64,000 bases of DNA from Tritrichomonas musculus (GCA_039105265.1 JAPFFF010000034.1:124001-188000); one strand, 5' to 3'. Shown: positions 19,564 to 28,834, counted from the stretch's first letter. Numbers and translations: made by a program. The notes: generated by a model not told the origin, from the sequence alone.

Positions 19564-20523
19564 TTATGTATATAACATCTTATCAAATGGTAGGAATTGC
19601 ATCTCTATACAAAATGATTCGTTATCCGGAATTTTGATAGGGGTATTATATTCCCTACATGAATAAAACTCAATCCAAAATCTTTGGTCTGAAGAATTTA
19701 ATTTATAATACTTTATTGGAACAAAATCAACATTAGAGTTACCAATATAATTATGTAATGATTGTTCAGCTATGGATGAATATACTTTGCATGAATGCCT
19801 ATCCCAAACATTATCAAAAGTAAGAACATCATCAAACTGATTTAGATACACATGCTTTTTATTCTGGTGTGGACCATCTCCAATATTAAATACTTCATCA
19901 AAATCCTGATTGGTTTTCTTTAATTTTAGAGCTATACCAAACTCATCATCTTCATTTTCATTCCTAGGTGAAAATATTTTCTCATGGAAGCCATTTTTAT
20001 CAAAATAACCATCTGATTGTATGTCTCTATCTACGACGTAATCATTTTGAACAAAATTAATTTTAGTGTTCTTCCATACATTAGATATATTCCATTTAAT
20101 AGATTTATCAATAGCATCAAAAAATCCTCTAAAATCCCCTTCAGTAGATATCCAATCAACAACAACAAAATCCCTTATTTCAAGATTGTCCTTATATCCT
20201 TGCATGGATAGCATGTTAAGAATTTTTGTATTTGTGTTAGCTCCCTCAACTTCATTAAATGATTGCTTTTTATATTTGGCAATTGTTATAGTAAATTCAA
20301 GCTTCCTCCTTTTAGATATCAGCCACATATTCCTAACACCAATAATAGATTCCCCTCTATTAGCTGTACACCATTCAGGAGGGAAATTAAAATAGTATCT
20401 ATTGAATTTGTCTTTATCTTGTTGACCATCTTCTAGAAAGAATGCTGATTCGATAGGAATTGGTACTTGCTCATCTGTGATATTATCAATGGTTGGATGT
20501 AGTGATTTAAACCTACTATACAT
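19564..20523 (-). CDS. Possible minor capsid (penton-like) protein
   Basis: This 319-residue beta-rich protein has FNFPPEWCTANRGESIIGVR near 46-65 and ends with PDNESFCIEMQFLPF, resembling the edges of a single jelly-roll minor capsid protein. Polintons normally carry such a penton gene, and no other candidate is visible here. It is the last gene before the terminal region. The call rests on fold-like pattern and gene content, so it is tentative. Confidence 0.45.
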   Translation of the reverse strand: MYSRFKSLHPTIDNITDEQVPIPIESAFFLEDGQQDKDKFNRYYFNFPPEWCTANRGESIIGVRNMWLISKRRKLEFTITIAKYKKQSFNEVEGANTNTKILNMLSMQGYKDNLEIRDFVVVDWISTEGDFRGFFDAIDKSIKWNISNVWKNTKINFVQNDYVVDRDIQSDGYFDKNGFHEKIFSPRNENEDDEFGIALKLKKTNQDFDEVFNIGDGPHQNKKHVYLNQFDDVLTFDNVWDRHSCKVYSSIAEQSLHNYIGNSNVDFVPIKYYKLNSSDQRFWIEFYSCREYNTPIKIPDNESFCIEMQFLPFDKMLYT

Positions 20524-20559
20524 TTATGATTCAATTAAAGATTTATTTTTGAGTAGGTA

Positions 20560-20805
20560 TCGGGTGTACATGAAGTGGTTGCATGAGTAGATGTATGTGA
20601 TGAGATATGGGAGATGATTGCATGAGTGGATGTGTGTGATGGTTGCATGAGATGAGTTGCGATACAAGATATGGGAGATGATTACTTGAGATGATTGCTT
20701 GAGTGGATTGCTGTAGGAGTATGCTAGATAGGTTGCATGAGATGATTGCATGAGTGGATGTATGAGATGGGTTGCTGTAGGAGTATGCTAGATAGGTTGG
20801 TATTA
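20560..20805. repeat. Subterminal degenerate tandem repeats
   Basis: About 245 bp just inside the right terminal repeat of element A consist of a purine/T-rich motif in several variants, for example GAGATGATTGCATGAGTGG and GCTGTAGGAGTATGCTAGAT, the latter repeated twice. Open frames across it look like shadows of the repeat. Such subterminal arrays may bind transposition or replication proteins. Confidence 0.6.
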
Positions 20806-21070
20806 AGTAGTTATACATAGTGAAGGGGGGATAGATAACTAGTATAAGCAAATGGGGCTCTCCGTGTAGGGTGGCTGGGTGGGGGTTGCTTGGGGGCTGT
20901 TTGGAGATATGGTTTATTATAGCGAGGGAGCTTTTCAAAGCGAGGGAGCTATAATATAAAACATCTCCAAAGTACCTCAAATTATCGTCTCTTCAGGAAG
21001 CTTTCAAAGCCAGAGAGCCCCATTTGCTTATACTAGTTATCTATCCCCCCTTCACTATGTATAACTACTC
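20806..21070. repeat. Facing terminal inverted repeats of elements A and B
   Basis: A perfect 57-bp inverted repeat has arms at 20,806-20,862 and 21,014-21,070. Inside it, tips of the two elements match without gaps over 33 positions at three blocks (AGC, GCTATAATA, ATCTCCAAA) and are separated by TTTCAA (20,933-20,938), the size of a Polinton target duplication. The blocks between arms and tips differ. The B fibre gene runs into its arm by 16 bp. Confidence 0.8.
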
Positions 21071-24000
21071 GCTTCTGTCTGTGCTTTAGTGTAGTAATCA
21101 TTGAATGAATCTCTTATTTCAGTCTTTAATGCATAATTGCTCTTCAAATGATCCTTCAACACATTACCCAAAACTAAATGATTATTGGTCCAAGTTGATT
21201 CATCATTTGTTGTAAATCCATCAATGAGAATATCATTACCATCGTCATCGTAAAACCTAAATACGGTTTTAGGACTAATTGAAATGAATGCATCAATCCT
21301 TTCACCACCATCAGACGTTCCGTCGGGCGAAGCCTCACTTCTAATTACTCTACCAATTTTAAGGAAATCATTAATTCTCATTACACCTCTAAATATTGTT
21401 AAGTTCGTGAATGATATTGGTTTGTATATTTCAAATAGTTGGAAGCAATCATCATCATGGAGCTCTACTCCGGTATTTAATCCTAGTAAATCTGTATCTT
21501 GAGGATGGTGACGATTGAGTTGATTAACTAATACATCATCTGTAAATCTTACTGAAGCAGCATATTCTTCCATTGAGTTGATTTCAATAGCAGCAATAGG
21601 TCCACCAGCCATTGCACCACATTGAGTTTCAGCTTCTGAGAATAATCTTGGTGATTCATGTAATAAAGGTACTTCTTCACCTCGTAATGAAATACTACCA
21701 CCACTACTTGATGTTTCACTTGAATAGAATGTTCTGCCAAATACTTTCATCTTGAAGAACATAAATGCATTAACTCCCATACCAATTAAGTTACCAAGTT
21801 CTAAAGCAATATCTAACCAATCACGCCATCCCATTTTTTCTTGCTTCTTGATTCTATTATTCAATTCATCAATCTGTTTTCTATCTTCTTCTTCCTTATC
21901 AGCTAGATCATCAAGTCTACTATCCATTATATTTACATTATTACCTAAATCATTTAATAGAAAGCTATGAGTTTCGATGTTAGAGCCAATCACAATACAA
22001 TTAGTACGGATATTATGTGTTGTTTCTAAATATGAACATGCTTCAGGTTTAGGAATTATGTCATAAGCTTGTTGTGAAGCCAAATAACTAAATGGATTTG
22101 TTCCAGTTTCATATTTAATATCACCTTCGGGGATTTGATAGAAGAAATTCTGTCGTAAATAAACTCGTAATCTATTGTTGGTATCAGTTTCAATTCTATC
22201 ATATTTGGATAATTGAAATGCTTTAATATAAAGGTCTTCGTGGCTGTAAATCGTTTGATTAGTTTTAGCGTTATATTCAGCTCCTATTTCAAATGATTTT
22301 GTTAACACCGAATCATGTGGAGATGTAAATGTAAGAATTAATTTTCCTTCACCATTTGCTTTATGATCTTCTATATGTTTGTCAGCCAGCTCAAATCTAA
22401 AACGATCACATTTATCACCATTATAGTCGAAATCAGTTTCAATTATACTATATTTGGAAGTCTCAAAGTTATTGATAGTCACACCACTATTACTCCTAAA
22501 TGACAATGTCATATTATCATGTAATTCTTGAGTGTTATTAATACCCCAATACCTATTCAAAACAAACCATAACCTATCATCTTTACTGACAATCACACTT
22601 ATGTACATAATTAATTCATCATATCTTTTTATTGGATTCACATCCTCTTTTATGTGATAGAAGACGTTATTTCCAGTCCATTTGTCAATTGCTGTGTTAT
22701 CTTTAGTGACTGATTTCTTTTGTAAATCATAATGCAGACCAAATATCTTATTATCAATGAATTCAAATGGTTGATTATTTGGAAGTTTCTCAAATTCGTC
22801 ACTATCGTAAGCATATCCAAAATCAATGTACCAATAGTTAATTGAGTCAATTGTTTCCATACCAAAGTCTTGCGGGTCGTATAAGAATATTAACGGTGAT
22901 TTATAAAGTTTGAAACAATTATCAGCATTTATTTCTCTACATTTTATGACATTATTAGTTTTTATATTAGTTCTATCATAAATTACATCAATCATTAACT
23001 CACCTCGTAATAAAGCATTCTTTAAATCGAAATCATGTGATGACATGATACCAGGTTTATCATAATTATCTATATAATCAACTGTCCAATATATATTACT
23101 TTGTTCGGACTCAATTTTGTGAATGTGTGGAATTGTATATGATACTTTACCAAGAGGTTGCTTGAAGTTCATGAATGAATATGTTTTGTAAGCAAAATCT
23201 TCTGGCTGCATTTGTAATTGAACAACTACGACATCTTTAAAGGCTTTTCTATGTTTGTCATATTTAAAGTGAAATATAGCATTTGGCATATCGAGTTCAT
23301 CATTGCATTCTGCAGGTAAATCAGCATTAATGGCAAAATTGCCATCACTTTCAAATATAAATTTAATGAGAAGTTTGTTATCTTTATCACAAATTCTAAC
23401 CTCATTACCATCACAAGCAAATTCAGGATATATAACAGAAATGAAATGCCTGAAATCGAAATCACATCCTTCTTTAGTAAATGTAACAACATTATCAGGA
23501 AGTTTCTCGGTAACATTAAGAAATTCTCCTGTAACGTTTATCCTTTGTAAGCATTCAATGTCACATGTATAATTCTCTTTTTCACATTTAGCACTACAAA
23601 TAACTGTTTCAATAGGTTTACCATGTTCATTCGTAATACGACTTGGTAAATGTATTCTTAGGAATTCAGCTTCAGATGTTCCGTCTGGCAAAGCCTCAAT
23701 CAAGTTAATATTTTCAGGTATATCAGTTATTGATAATAAATATTTGATAGCGGGGCTTGAGTCTTCGACGAAACTTTGTCCCTCGATTGTTTGTTGTTCT
23801 ATTGATTTATTGAAGTCTATTTCATATTCAGGTGTTAGTCCAAGTGTTTGTGTGAAGAATTGATCATTTACTAAATTACTATATTTAACATCAACAACAC
23901 ATAATCTAACAGTATCATCAACCTTTTGAAATTGAAGTGTGCCTTTTGGATTCTTAACACTATCTTTAATATCGAACCAATCTTGATTAACAGAAATGAT

Positions 24001-25059
24001 GTCATTATTGATTGATATACCGTCACCTGCTTTATATGAAGAACCACCACCACCATTAATTGCTTCAAGTTGATTTTTGTCATTAACTTTTATCGTTGAA
24101 CCATCAATCGAAACATTGAATTTATGTGAATCATCTAACGTAAGAGCTTGACCAGCTGTATATGTTGGGATAGTTGGTTGAGGAACATTAAGAACACCAT
24201 TCTCACATTTGATTGTTGTGCCATCAATTCGAGCTTTAATAGTTGTTGCTTCAATTTCAATTCCATCACCAGCAGTATATGTTTTTCCTTCATTAATGGC
24301 TGTCAATTGATTTTGTTCATTAAGTTTAATCGTTGTACCATCAATTGATACATCAAATTTGTTACTCGCATCTAGTGTTAAAGCTTGACCAGCAGTATAT
24401 GTTGGGATAGTTGGTTGAGGGACGGTTAATTGATTACCATTAACTTTAATCGTTGTACCATCAACATTGACATCAAATTTGTTGTTTGCATCTAATGAAA
24501 GTGCTTGACCAGCTGTATATGTTGGGATTGTTGGTTGAGGGACGGTTAATTGATTACCATTAACTTTAATCGTTGTACCATCAACATTGACATCAAATTT
24601 GTTGTTTGCATCTAATGAAAGTGCTTGACCAGCTGAATATGATGGGATTGTTGGTTGAGGAACGGTTAATTCATTTTTGTCATTGACTTTAATGGTTGAA
24701 TCATCAACTTTAACATCAAATGTGGCATCATTCAAATTTAATGCTTTACCAGCTTTGTATTCTTTTCCGCCATCACTGCCACCATTAATGACTTCTAATT
24801 GATTTTTGTCATTGACTTTAATAGTTGATCCATCCACATTAGCATTAATTGTGTTGTTATTGATTTGAATACCTTTACCAGCAATGTAATCATCACTTGA
24901 ACCACCTGACGATCCTGAATTAACGACTGATAAAGCACCTTCAGAATTGAGACATAAAGTTGAATCATATTTGACTGAAATCATTCTATCCTCTAATGAA
25001 ATTGCATGACCGGCTTTGTAATCAGTGTTTTCATCCACTTGTTGCTTTGAGTAAGACAT
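21055..25059 (-). CDS. Fibre/spike-like protein of element B with shaft repeats
   Basis: This is a 1,334-residue protein. Residues about 10-345 are eight or nine repeats of roughly 39 residues built on YTAGQALSLD, KFDVNVDGTTIKVN and LTVPQPTIPT, much like the beta-spiral shaft of adenovirus and phage fibres; two 120-bp units (24,421-24,660) are nearly identical, so the array is still changing. The middle matches the element A giant protein (IKCREINADN, WTGNN). A coiled coil and a hydrophobic segment (GNLIGMGVNAFMFFKM) follow near residue 1,060-1,110, and a YALKTEI fibre-like motif ends it. Attachment to a host surface is the likely role. Confidence 0.7.
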   Translation of the reverse strand: MSYSKQQVDENTDYKAGHAISLEDRMISVKYDSTLCLNSEGALSVVNSGSSGGSSDDYIAGKGIQINNNTINANVDGSTIKVNDKNQLEVINGGSDGGKEYKAGKALNLNDATFDVKVDDSTIKVNDKNELTVPQPTIPSYSAGQALSLDANNKFDVNVDGTTIKVNGNQLTVPQPTIPTYTAGQALSLDANNKFDVNVDGTTIKVNGNQLTVPQPTIPTYTAGQALTLDASNKFDVSIDGTTIKLNEQNQLTAINEGKTYTAGDGIEIEATTIKARIDGTTIKCENGVLNVPQPTIPTYTAGQALTLDDSHKFNVSIDGSTIKVNDKNQLEAINGGGGSSYKAGDGISINNDIISVNQDWFDIKDSVKNPKGTLQFQKVDDTVRLCVVDVKYSNLVNDQFFTQTLGLTPEYEIDFNKSIEQQTIEGQSFVEDSSPAIKYLLSITDIPENINLIEALPDGTSEAEFLRIHLPSRITNEHGKPIETVICSAKCEKENYTCDIECLQRINVTGEFLNVTEKLPDNVVTFTKEGCDFDFRHFISVIYPEFACDGNEVRICDKDNKLLIKFIFESDGNFAINADLPAECNDELDMPNAIFHFKYDKHRKAFKDVVVVQLQMQPEDFAYKTYSFMNFKQPLGKVSYTIPHIHKIESEQSNIYWTVDYIDNYDKPGIMSSHDFDLKNALLRGELMIDVIYDRTNIKTNNVIKCREINADNCFKLYKSPLIFLYDPQDFGMETIDSINYWYIDFGYAYDSDEFEKLPNNQPFEFIDNKIFGLHYDLQKKSVTKDNTAIDKWTGNNVFYHIKEDVNPIKRYDELIMYISVIVSKDDRLWFVLNRYWGINNTQELHDNMTLSFRSNSGVTINNFETSKYSIIETDFDYNGDKCDRFRFELADKHIEDHKANGEGKLILTFTSPHDSVLTKSFEIGAEYNAKTNQTIYSHEDLYIKAFQLSKYDRIETDTNNRLRVYLRQNFFYQIPEGDIKYETGTNPFSYLASQQAYDIIPKPEACSYLETTHNIRTNCIVIGSNIETHSFLLNDLGNNVNIMDSRLDDLADKEEEDRKQIDELNNRIKKQEKMGWRDWLDIALELGNLIGMGVNAFMFFKMKVFGRTFYSSETSSSGGSISLRGEEVPLLHESPRLFSEAETQCGAMAGGPIAAIEINSMEEYAASVRFTDDVLVNQLNRHHPQDTDLLGLNTGVELHDDDCFQLFEIYKPISFTNLTIFRGVMRINDFLKIGRVIRSEASPDGTSDGGERIDAFISISPKTVFRFYDDDGNDILIDGFTTNDESTWTNNHLVLGNVLKDHLKSNYALKTEIRDSFNDYYTKAQTEASSYT

Positions 25060-25113
25060 GTTTTGAATTTCGTTGACGCAAAAATAAATTAACGCTATTT
25101 CATTTTTGTAACG

Positions 25114-25530
25114 CTAGTATTCAAGCATTAATTCGAGTACGAATTGTTGTACATCAATAGGATTATTTGTTAAATCAGTAAACCAAACCTTGAATTTGTC
25201 TTTCACGTGAGTTACTTCATACTTTTTGTATTTGCATAGCACTGTATTAGTGAAACAAATGAATGAATCTAAATAATTATCTCTTTCAACGAAGGAAGCA
25301 TGAAGCATTACATCACCAACTAATGCATTACTAAATATGCATCTACAGTGAATGACATGGATGAACTTGGGATTCTTACTAAAGACAAATTCATGTGGGA
25401 ATGAACGTTCATAACATTTTGATGGAGAATTACCGGCACCGTTGACGTAGAAATATGTTTTTGTAGTTATAGGACGGCTTACTTTGGTTACAGCAAATGG
25501 GTCCTCATCTGATGAACTTGATAAAGTCAT
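25114..25530 (-). CDS. Hypothetical protein of element B
   Basis: This 138-residue protein has no recognised domain. It has a Ser/Asp-rich start and a mixed beta-rich body with IHVIHCRCIFSNALVGDVML and FICFTNTVLCKYKKYEV. There is no counterpart obvious in element A. A T-rich ATTTATTTTTGC motif lies just ahead of the start, as for its neighbours, supporting a real gene. Confidence 0.55.
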   Translation of the reverse strand: MTLSSSSDEDPFAVTKVSRPITTKTYFYVNGAGNSPSKCYERSFPHEFVFSKNPKFIHVIHCRCIFSNALVGDVMLHASFVERDNYLDSFICFTNTVLCKYKKYEVTHVKDKFKVWFTDLTNNPIDVQQFVLELMLEY

Positions 25531-25573
25531 TTATGCAAAAATAAATTGATGCATTAAGATCTTTGAATGTGAT

Positions 25574-26200
25574 TCAATCAAGTAAATCGTATTGAATCTT
25601 GAATTTAGTGTAGTACACTGATACTTGTTTCTTATTAATGTCAGTCATCTTAACACGTAATCCAGTAGCATAATTGTTAACATAAAGTATTCGATATTTC
25701 GAACCGTTATAATAATAAAACTTATCTGTTGATGGAGAGTAATAGTATTCCTTTTCACCAAATTCATGAATTCCATTACGAGTTTCATATGTGTCAACAT
25801 CTATATGATCATCAGGTAATTCATCAATGTAATCGTATTTGATTCCATTTCTCGATGTCTTATTCATGTTATTATTTGATGGAGTAATCCAACGTAGATT
25901 TTGAATGTGATTATCAGATCTATCATGATTGATATGGTCTACTTGTGTCTTGTGTTCAGGGTCATCATTTTCAAGAAATTGAAGAGCTATCAATCTATGC
26001 TTGAGATATGTTTTACCATTCAACTTAACTCCTATATATCCTTTACCATTAGCACTTTCACTGATTTCATATTGATCTTTGATTCGTCGAATCGTAAATG
26101 GGTATTCATTTAATATTTCATAATCTTCATGATCAATTAGTGGAACGAAGGTTGATGATGTGTTGTTGTTGTTGTTGTTGTTGTCTGTTTTGCTTGCCAT
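25574..26200 (-). CDS. HNH endonuclease, NUMOD4-like (element B)
   Basis: This is a 208-residue protein when started at MASKTDN; the longer in-frame start would include the promoter-like motif TTTATATTTTTATCG. A poly-Asn tract is followed by a NUMOD4-like segment (DYEILNEYPFTIRRI), KHRLIALQF, VDHINHDRSDNHIQNLRWIT and N...N, the complete HNH pattern. The C-terminal half (YYYSPSTDKFYYYNGSKYR) matches the element A HNH protein, showing common descent. The target is unknown. Confidence 0.85.
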   Translation of the reverse strand: MASKTDNNNNNNNTSSTFVPLIDHEDYEILNEYPFTIRRIKDQYEISESANGKGYIGVKLNGKTYLKHRLIALQFLENDDPEHKTQVDHINHDRSDNHIQNLRWITPSNNNMNKTSRNGIKYDYIDELPDDHIDVDTYETRNGIHEFGEKEYYYSPSTDKFYYYNGSKYRILYVNNYATGLRVKMTDINKKQVSVYYTKFKIQYDLLD

Positions 26201-26261
26201 TTTCGCTGTCGATAAAAATATAAACGATTTCATGAATTTTGAAAATTAGTGGCTCATCAAT

Positions 26262-27959
26262 TTACATCAAATGTTCAGGGATATGAGTTCCATGATAGAC
26301 TAAACCATTTTTGGCATCCATTGTGAAGAAAGTGTCTTGACAGATCCAAAGTTCTGGTGGAGGTGGATGGTGAATTGTGTCAACAGTACTGTCATCATTA
26401 ACGAGATAATTGTAATATGTATCATTAACTCCTTTGAACATTGGTTTACCTCTGAAAGTAATTGGAACTGTTTGAGTACCGAAATCTGCGCCATCAAATA
26501 CATATCCGCCATTGGATCTTTCAAGTTGGAAGTTAATGCCAAAACTTGTGCCATCAGCCCTGCAATTAGATCGACGTTTACCAAAATCTTCACTACCTTC
26601 AGTCATATCATTAAGTGCATCAGTAAACGAATTCTCAAATTCTTTAGTTGCTTCAAGCGGGCCATCGAGCTCATTAGCGACAAGTTGTAATTGATAGAAT
26701 CTAGCACCAACTGTTTGTAATTCAGTGTCTGGAATAGCGTGTTTATTAACGAATAGCTGAACGTTTTCATACATGATGTTATCAAAGCATGTTGCATCAT
26801 TTGAATTCTTTGGAAAGACAACAGTAATGTTTGTAGCTGAATTAAGTGATATATCTGTTGTCGTATCAATACCATTAGCACCTGCTGCATTAGGGAAATG
26901 ACGACGATCAAGTGTTTGAGATGGAATGATAATTGGTGTTTGTAATAATTGACGTAATTGTTCCATTACATGAGGTTTAACAGCAAATCCAGCAATATTT
27001 GTTCTCATTTGTTCAACAATACAATTGGTTACAGATAAAGTTACATTTGATATTCCATACTTGAATGATTCATCACCTTGAACCATTAATAATCTGTCGT
27101 TAACTTCTTCACCTTCATTGGTCTTCGTTATTGATGAAATGATTGATGCAGCATTGCCACATTGAGTGAATTTGTTAGTGATTCCATAATAGTCAGGAAG
27201 TTTGACAGACATTACATCACCGGTCCATGTTTCCAAAGCATCTTTAACAACTGATGGAGAAATTGGTGCCCAAACAAATGCATCCGTTGATGTTTCAACT
27301 AATTCCTTGATCTCACCACAAATAGCATTAGGATATAACATGAATGCTTGATATTTGAGTAAATCAGTGTAAGGGATAACGAGTTCCATAATGTATGAAT
27401 GTTCATAACCATCAGCGAGTTCAGATAATGGAACATAAATACCACAAATTGATTCAGAGAATGATGAAACATTATCCCATGTTGAATGACAATATTTAGC
27501 TGTGGCTTTTTCAGAACGAGGTTTAAGACAATTATAAGTAAATTGTTCACGAACGGCTTCATCTTGAGTGTTCTTGCACATAATGTTATTACAAATGGTA
27601 TCAAGTTTACCGAAGAATTCAGCTGAGTTCTTTAATCCAATGAACACACGGATGAGCTTTTTGGTATCAATATCGAATCCAGTTAATGCTTTATCTAATT
27701 TGACGGAAAGTTTGAGCTTGATGCTAATGAATGATTTCTCCATTTGTGTTATTGGGAAGTTTTCAGATGTGAGACGAAGATATGATTTAGTGCGTACTGG
27801 ATGTGGGCAATTAGAGTCAAAGCACTCAAATGTTTTCCAATTGAAGTAATGATCACCACCATTGGTCTGAACTAAATTCGCAACTTGATCTTGAAAGAAA
27901 CGATATAAATCTCCTTCTGCATTAGATAATCCTTTTGTTTGTGCATTAGCGAAAGTCAT
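26262..27959 (-). CDS. Probable major capsid protein, element B
   Basis: This is a 565-residue protein started at MTFANAQ, after the TTTATTTTGC motif rather than at an upstream ATG. FIGLKNSAEFFGKLDTICNN with following acidic residues is the sort of motif seen in Polinton-type double jelly-roll capsid proteins, and parallels the element A candidate. Later segments (YIMELVIPYTDLLKYQAFML, FRGKPMFKG) are beta-rich. It is divergent from the small basic protein gene, an arrangement fitting a morphogenesis block. Confidence 0.7.
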   Translation of the reverse strand: MTFANAQTKGLSNAEGDLYRFFQDQVANLVQTNGGDHYFNWKTFECFDSNCPHPVRTKSYLRLTSENFPITQMEKSFISIKLKLSVKLDKALTGFDIDTKKLIRVFIGLKNSAEFFGKLDTICNNIMCKNTQDEAVREQFTYNCLKPRSEKATAKYCHSTWDNVSSFSESICGIYVPLSELADGYEHSYIMELVIPYTDLLKYQAFMLYPNAICGEIKELVETSTDAFVWAPISPSVVKDALETWTGDVMSVKLPDYYGITNKFTQCGNAASIISSITKTNEGEEVNDRLLMVQGDESFKYGISNVTLSVTNCIVEQMRTNIAGFAVKPHVMEQLRQLLQTPIIIPSQTLDRRHFPNAAGANGIDTTTDISLNSATNITVVFPKNSNDATCFDNIMYENVQLFVNKHAIPDTELQTVGARFYQLQLVANELDGPLEATKEFENSFTDALNDMTEGSEDFGKRRSNCRADGTSFGINFQLERSNGGYVFDGADFGTQTVPITFRGKPMFKGVNDTYYNYLVNDDSTVDTIHHPPPPELWICQDTFFTMDAKNGLVYHGTHIPEHLM

Positions 27960-28010
27960 TTGCCTGCAGCAAAATAAATGAAACGCATTACCGGAATAAT
28001 TATTTTTGCT
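27960..28010. promoter_or_regulatory. Divergent promoter gap, capsid / small basic protein
   Basis: The 51-bp gap holds CAAAATAAATG towards the capsid gene on the complement and AATTATTTTTGCT just before the plus-strand start. Both are copies of the T-rich motif common to the two elements. Function is inferred. Confidence 0.5.
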
Positions 28011-28310
28011 ATGAACGAAATTCAACAAATGGCGTTCGGTAGTTGGTTTAAGAAGATATCAAGCAAAATCGTTAATGGAGTGAAGAAAGCATTACCGGTT
28101 GTTAGAAAGATTATAGATATTGGTAGACAAGTTGCACCAATTATAGCTCCAATCATTGGTGGTAGTGCTGGTAAGTTGATTAGTAATGTTGGAAAAATAG
28201 CTAGTGAGGTGTTAACACCGGGACAAAGTCCTGCAGATAGAGGGTGGAATGCGATCGCTAGTAGACCAGTTGTGAATGCAGATCGATTTGCTGCACCAAT
28301 GTTAAAGTAG
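28011..28310 (+). CDS. Small basic membrane-active-like protein (element B)
   Basis: This is a 99-residue protein started at MNEIQQM, right after the ATTTTTGCT motif. It has a basic amphipathic start (FKKISSKIVNGVKKALPVV), a hydrophobic Gly-rich core (APIIAPIIGGSAGKLI) and an Arg/Pro-containing tail (PADRGWNAIASRPV). The layout recalls adenovirus-type pVI/pX proteins and the element A small protein at 17,128. A penetration or core role is inferred. Confidence 0.6.
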   Translation: MNEIQQMAFGSWFKKISSKIVNGVKKALPVVRKIIDIGRQVAPIIAPIIGGSAGKLISNVGKIASEVLTPGQSPADRGWNAIASRPVVNADRFAAPMLK

Positions 28311-28311
28311 T

Positions 28312-28446
28312 CTAGGCATAAATACGTGCTCTCATTTCTTCAGTTAGTTCAGGATCAGGTTCAGGTATCAATTTCATCACTCTAATGACAAGATTAGCGA
28401 ACTCAATAACGGTCAAACATGTTAACATAACACCGATGTACAACAT
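28312..28446 (-). CDS. 44-residue single-pass membrane protein
   Basis: This short gene reads MLYIGVMLTCLTVIEFANLV then IRVMKLIPEPDPELTEEM to the stop, one clear N-terminal membrane helix plus a short acidic tail. Its start lies a few bases after TATTTTTGATTT, the shared promoter motif, and it is packed two bases from the preceding convergent gene. These points favour a true gene despite its size. No family is recognised; a small virion-membrane or lysis-type role would be a guess. Confidence 0.5.
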   Translation of the reverse strand: MLYIGVMLTCLTVIEFANLVIRVMKLIPEPDPELTEEMRARIYA

Positions 28447-28488
28447 TTGAACTAAATCAAAAATATTTTTACTTAAGACCAAATATTT
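28447..28488. promoter_or_regulatory. Divergent promoter gap, 44-residue gene / coiled-coil gene
   Basis: This 42-bp gap contains AAAATATTTTTAC, which presents a T-rich motif in both directions, serving the minus-strand short gene and the plus-strand gene starting at 28,489. Promoter role is inferred. Confidence 0.45.
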
Positions 28489-28824
28489 ATGTCAGAGATT
28501 AAGGTGTTGGAACCAATTAAGAATGTTATTAAAGAATTCGATACACCAGACGAGTTCAATATGTATTACATGAAGAATAAGGATGAAATTGATAAACTAA
28601 CGACTCATAAGTTGAATAAGATGTTCAAGATTGATGGGTATCGAATAACTAGAATACAAGGTACATTAATTCTCAGAACTGATTACGCAGCGAAGAAAAG
28701 GCTTAATAAGCTTGATGAAATGAAGGAATTGAGTGATAGAATTGATGAGTTGCAGAGTGAATATGATGAGATAAAAGATCGAATGAATCAATTGATTGAA
28801 ATCGTTAATAAACACTTTAGTTAA
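28489..28824 (+). CDS. Small coiled-coil protein of element B
   Basis: This 111-residue protein has a folded first part (EFDTPDEFNMYYMKNKDEID and YRITRIQGTLILR) and a C-terminal coiled coil from about residue 68 (KRLNKLDEMKELSDRIDELQ). No known family is evident. It is convergent with the ATPase gene, with ten bases between their ends. An accessory structural or regulatory role is likely but unproven. Confidence 0.55.
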   Translation: MSEIKVLEPIKNVIKEFDTPDEFNMYYMKNKDEIDKLTTHKLNKMFKIDGYRITRIQGTLILRTDYAAKKRLNKLDEMKELSDRIDELQSEYDEIKDRMNQLIEIVNKHFS

Positions 28825-28834
28825 GGTTCATTGT

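Larger units (their letters stand above)
1..20932. mobile_element. Polinton/Maverick-like element A (left end outside window)
   Basis: This element carries the Polinton set: protein-primed family B DNA polymerase, retroviral-type integrase, FtsK/HerA-type packaging ATPase, a probable double jelly-roll major capsid protein and a possible penton, plus an HNH nuclease, a KilA-N protein and a giant fibre. Its right tip is placed at 20,932, where the sequence ends in GAGCT just before a 6-bp spacer and the tip of a second element. Most genes are long and open, so the copy looks recent and mostly whole; about two small genes look broken. The left terminal repeat is not in the window. Confidence 0.88.

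Noticed and set aside
20524-20980. Two overlapping minus-strand frames of 75 and 145 codons
   Set aside because: Their His/Ser/Tyr-rich text is the translation of the subterminal tandem repeat and terminal repeat, with no motif.
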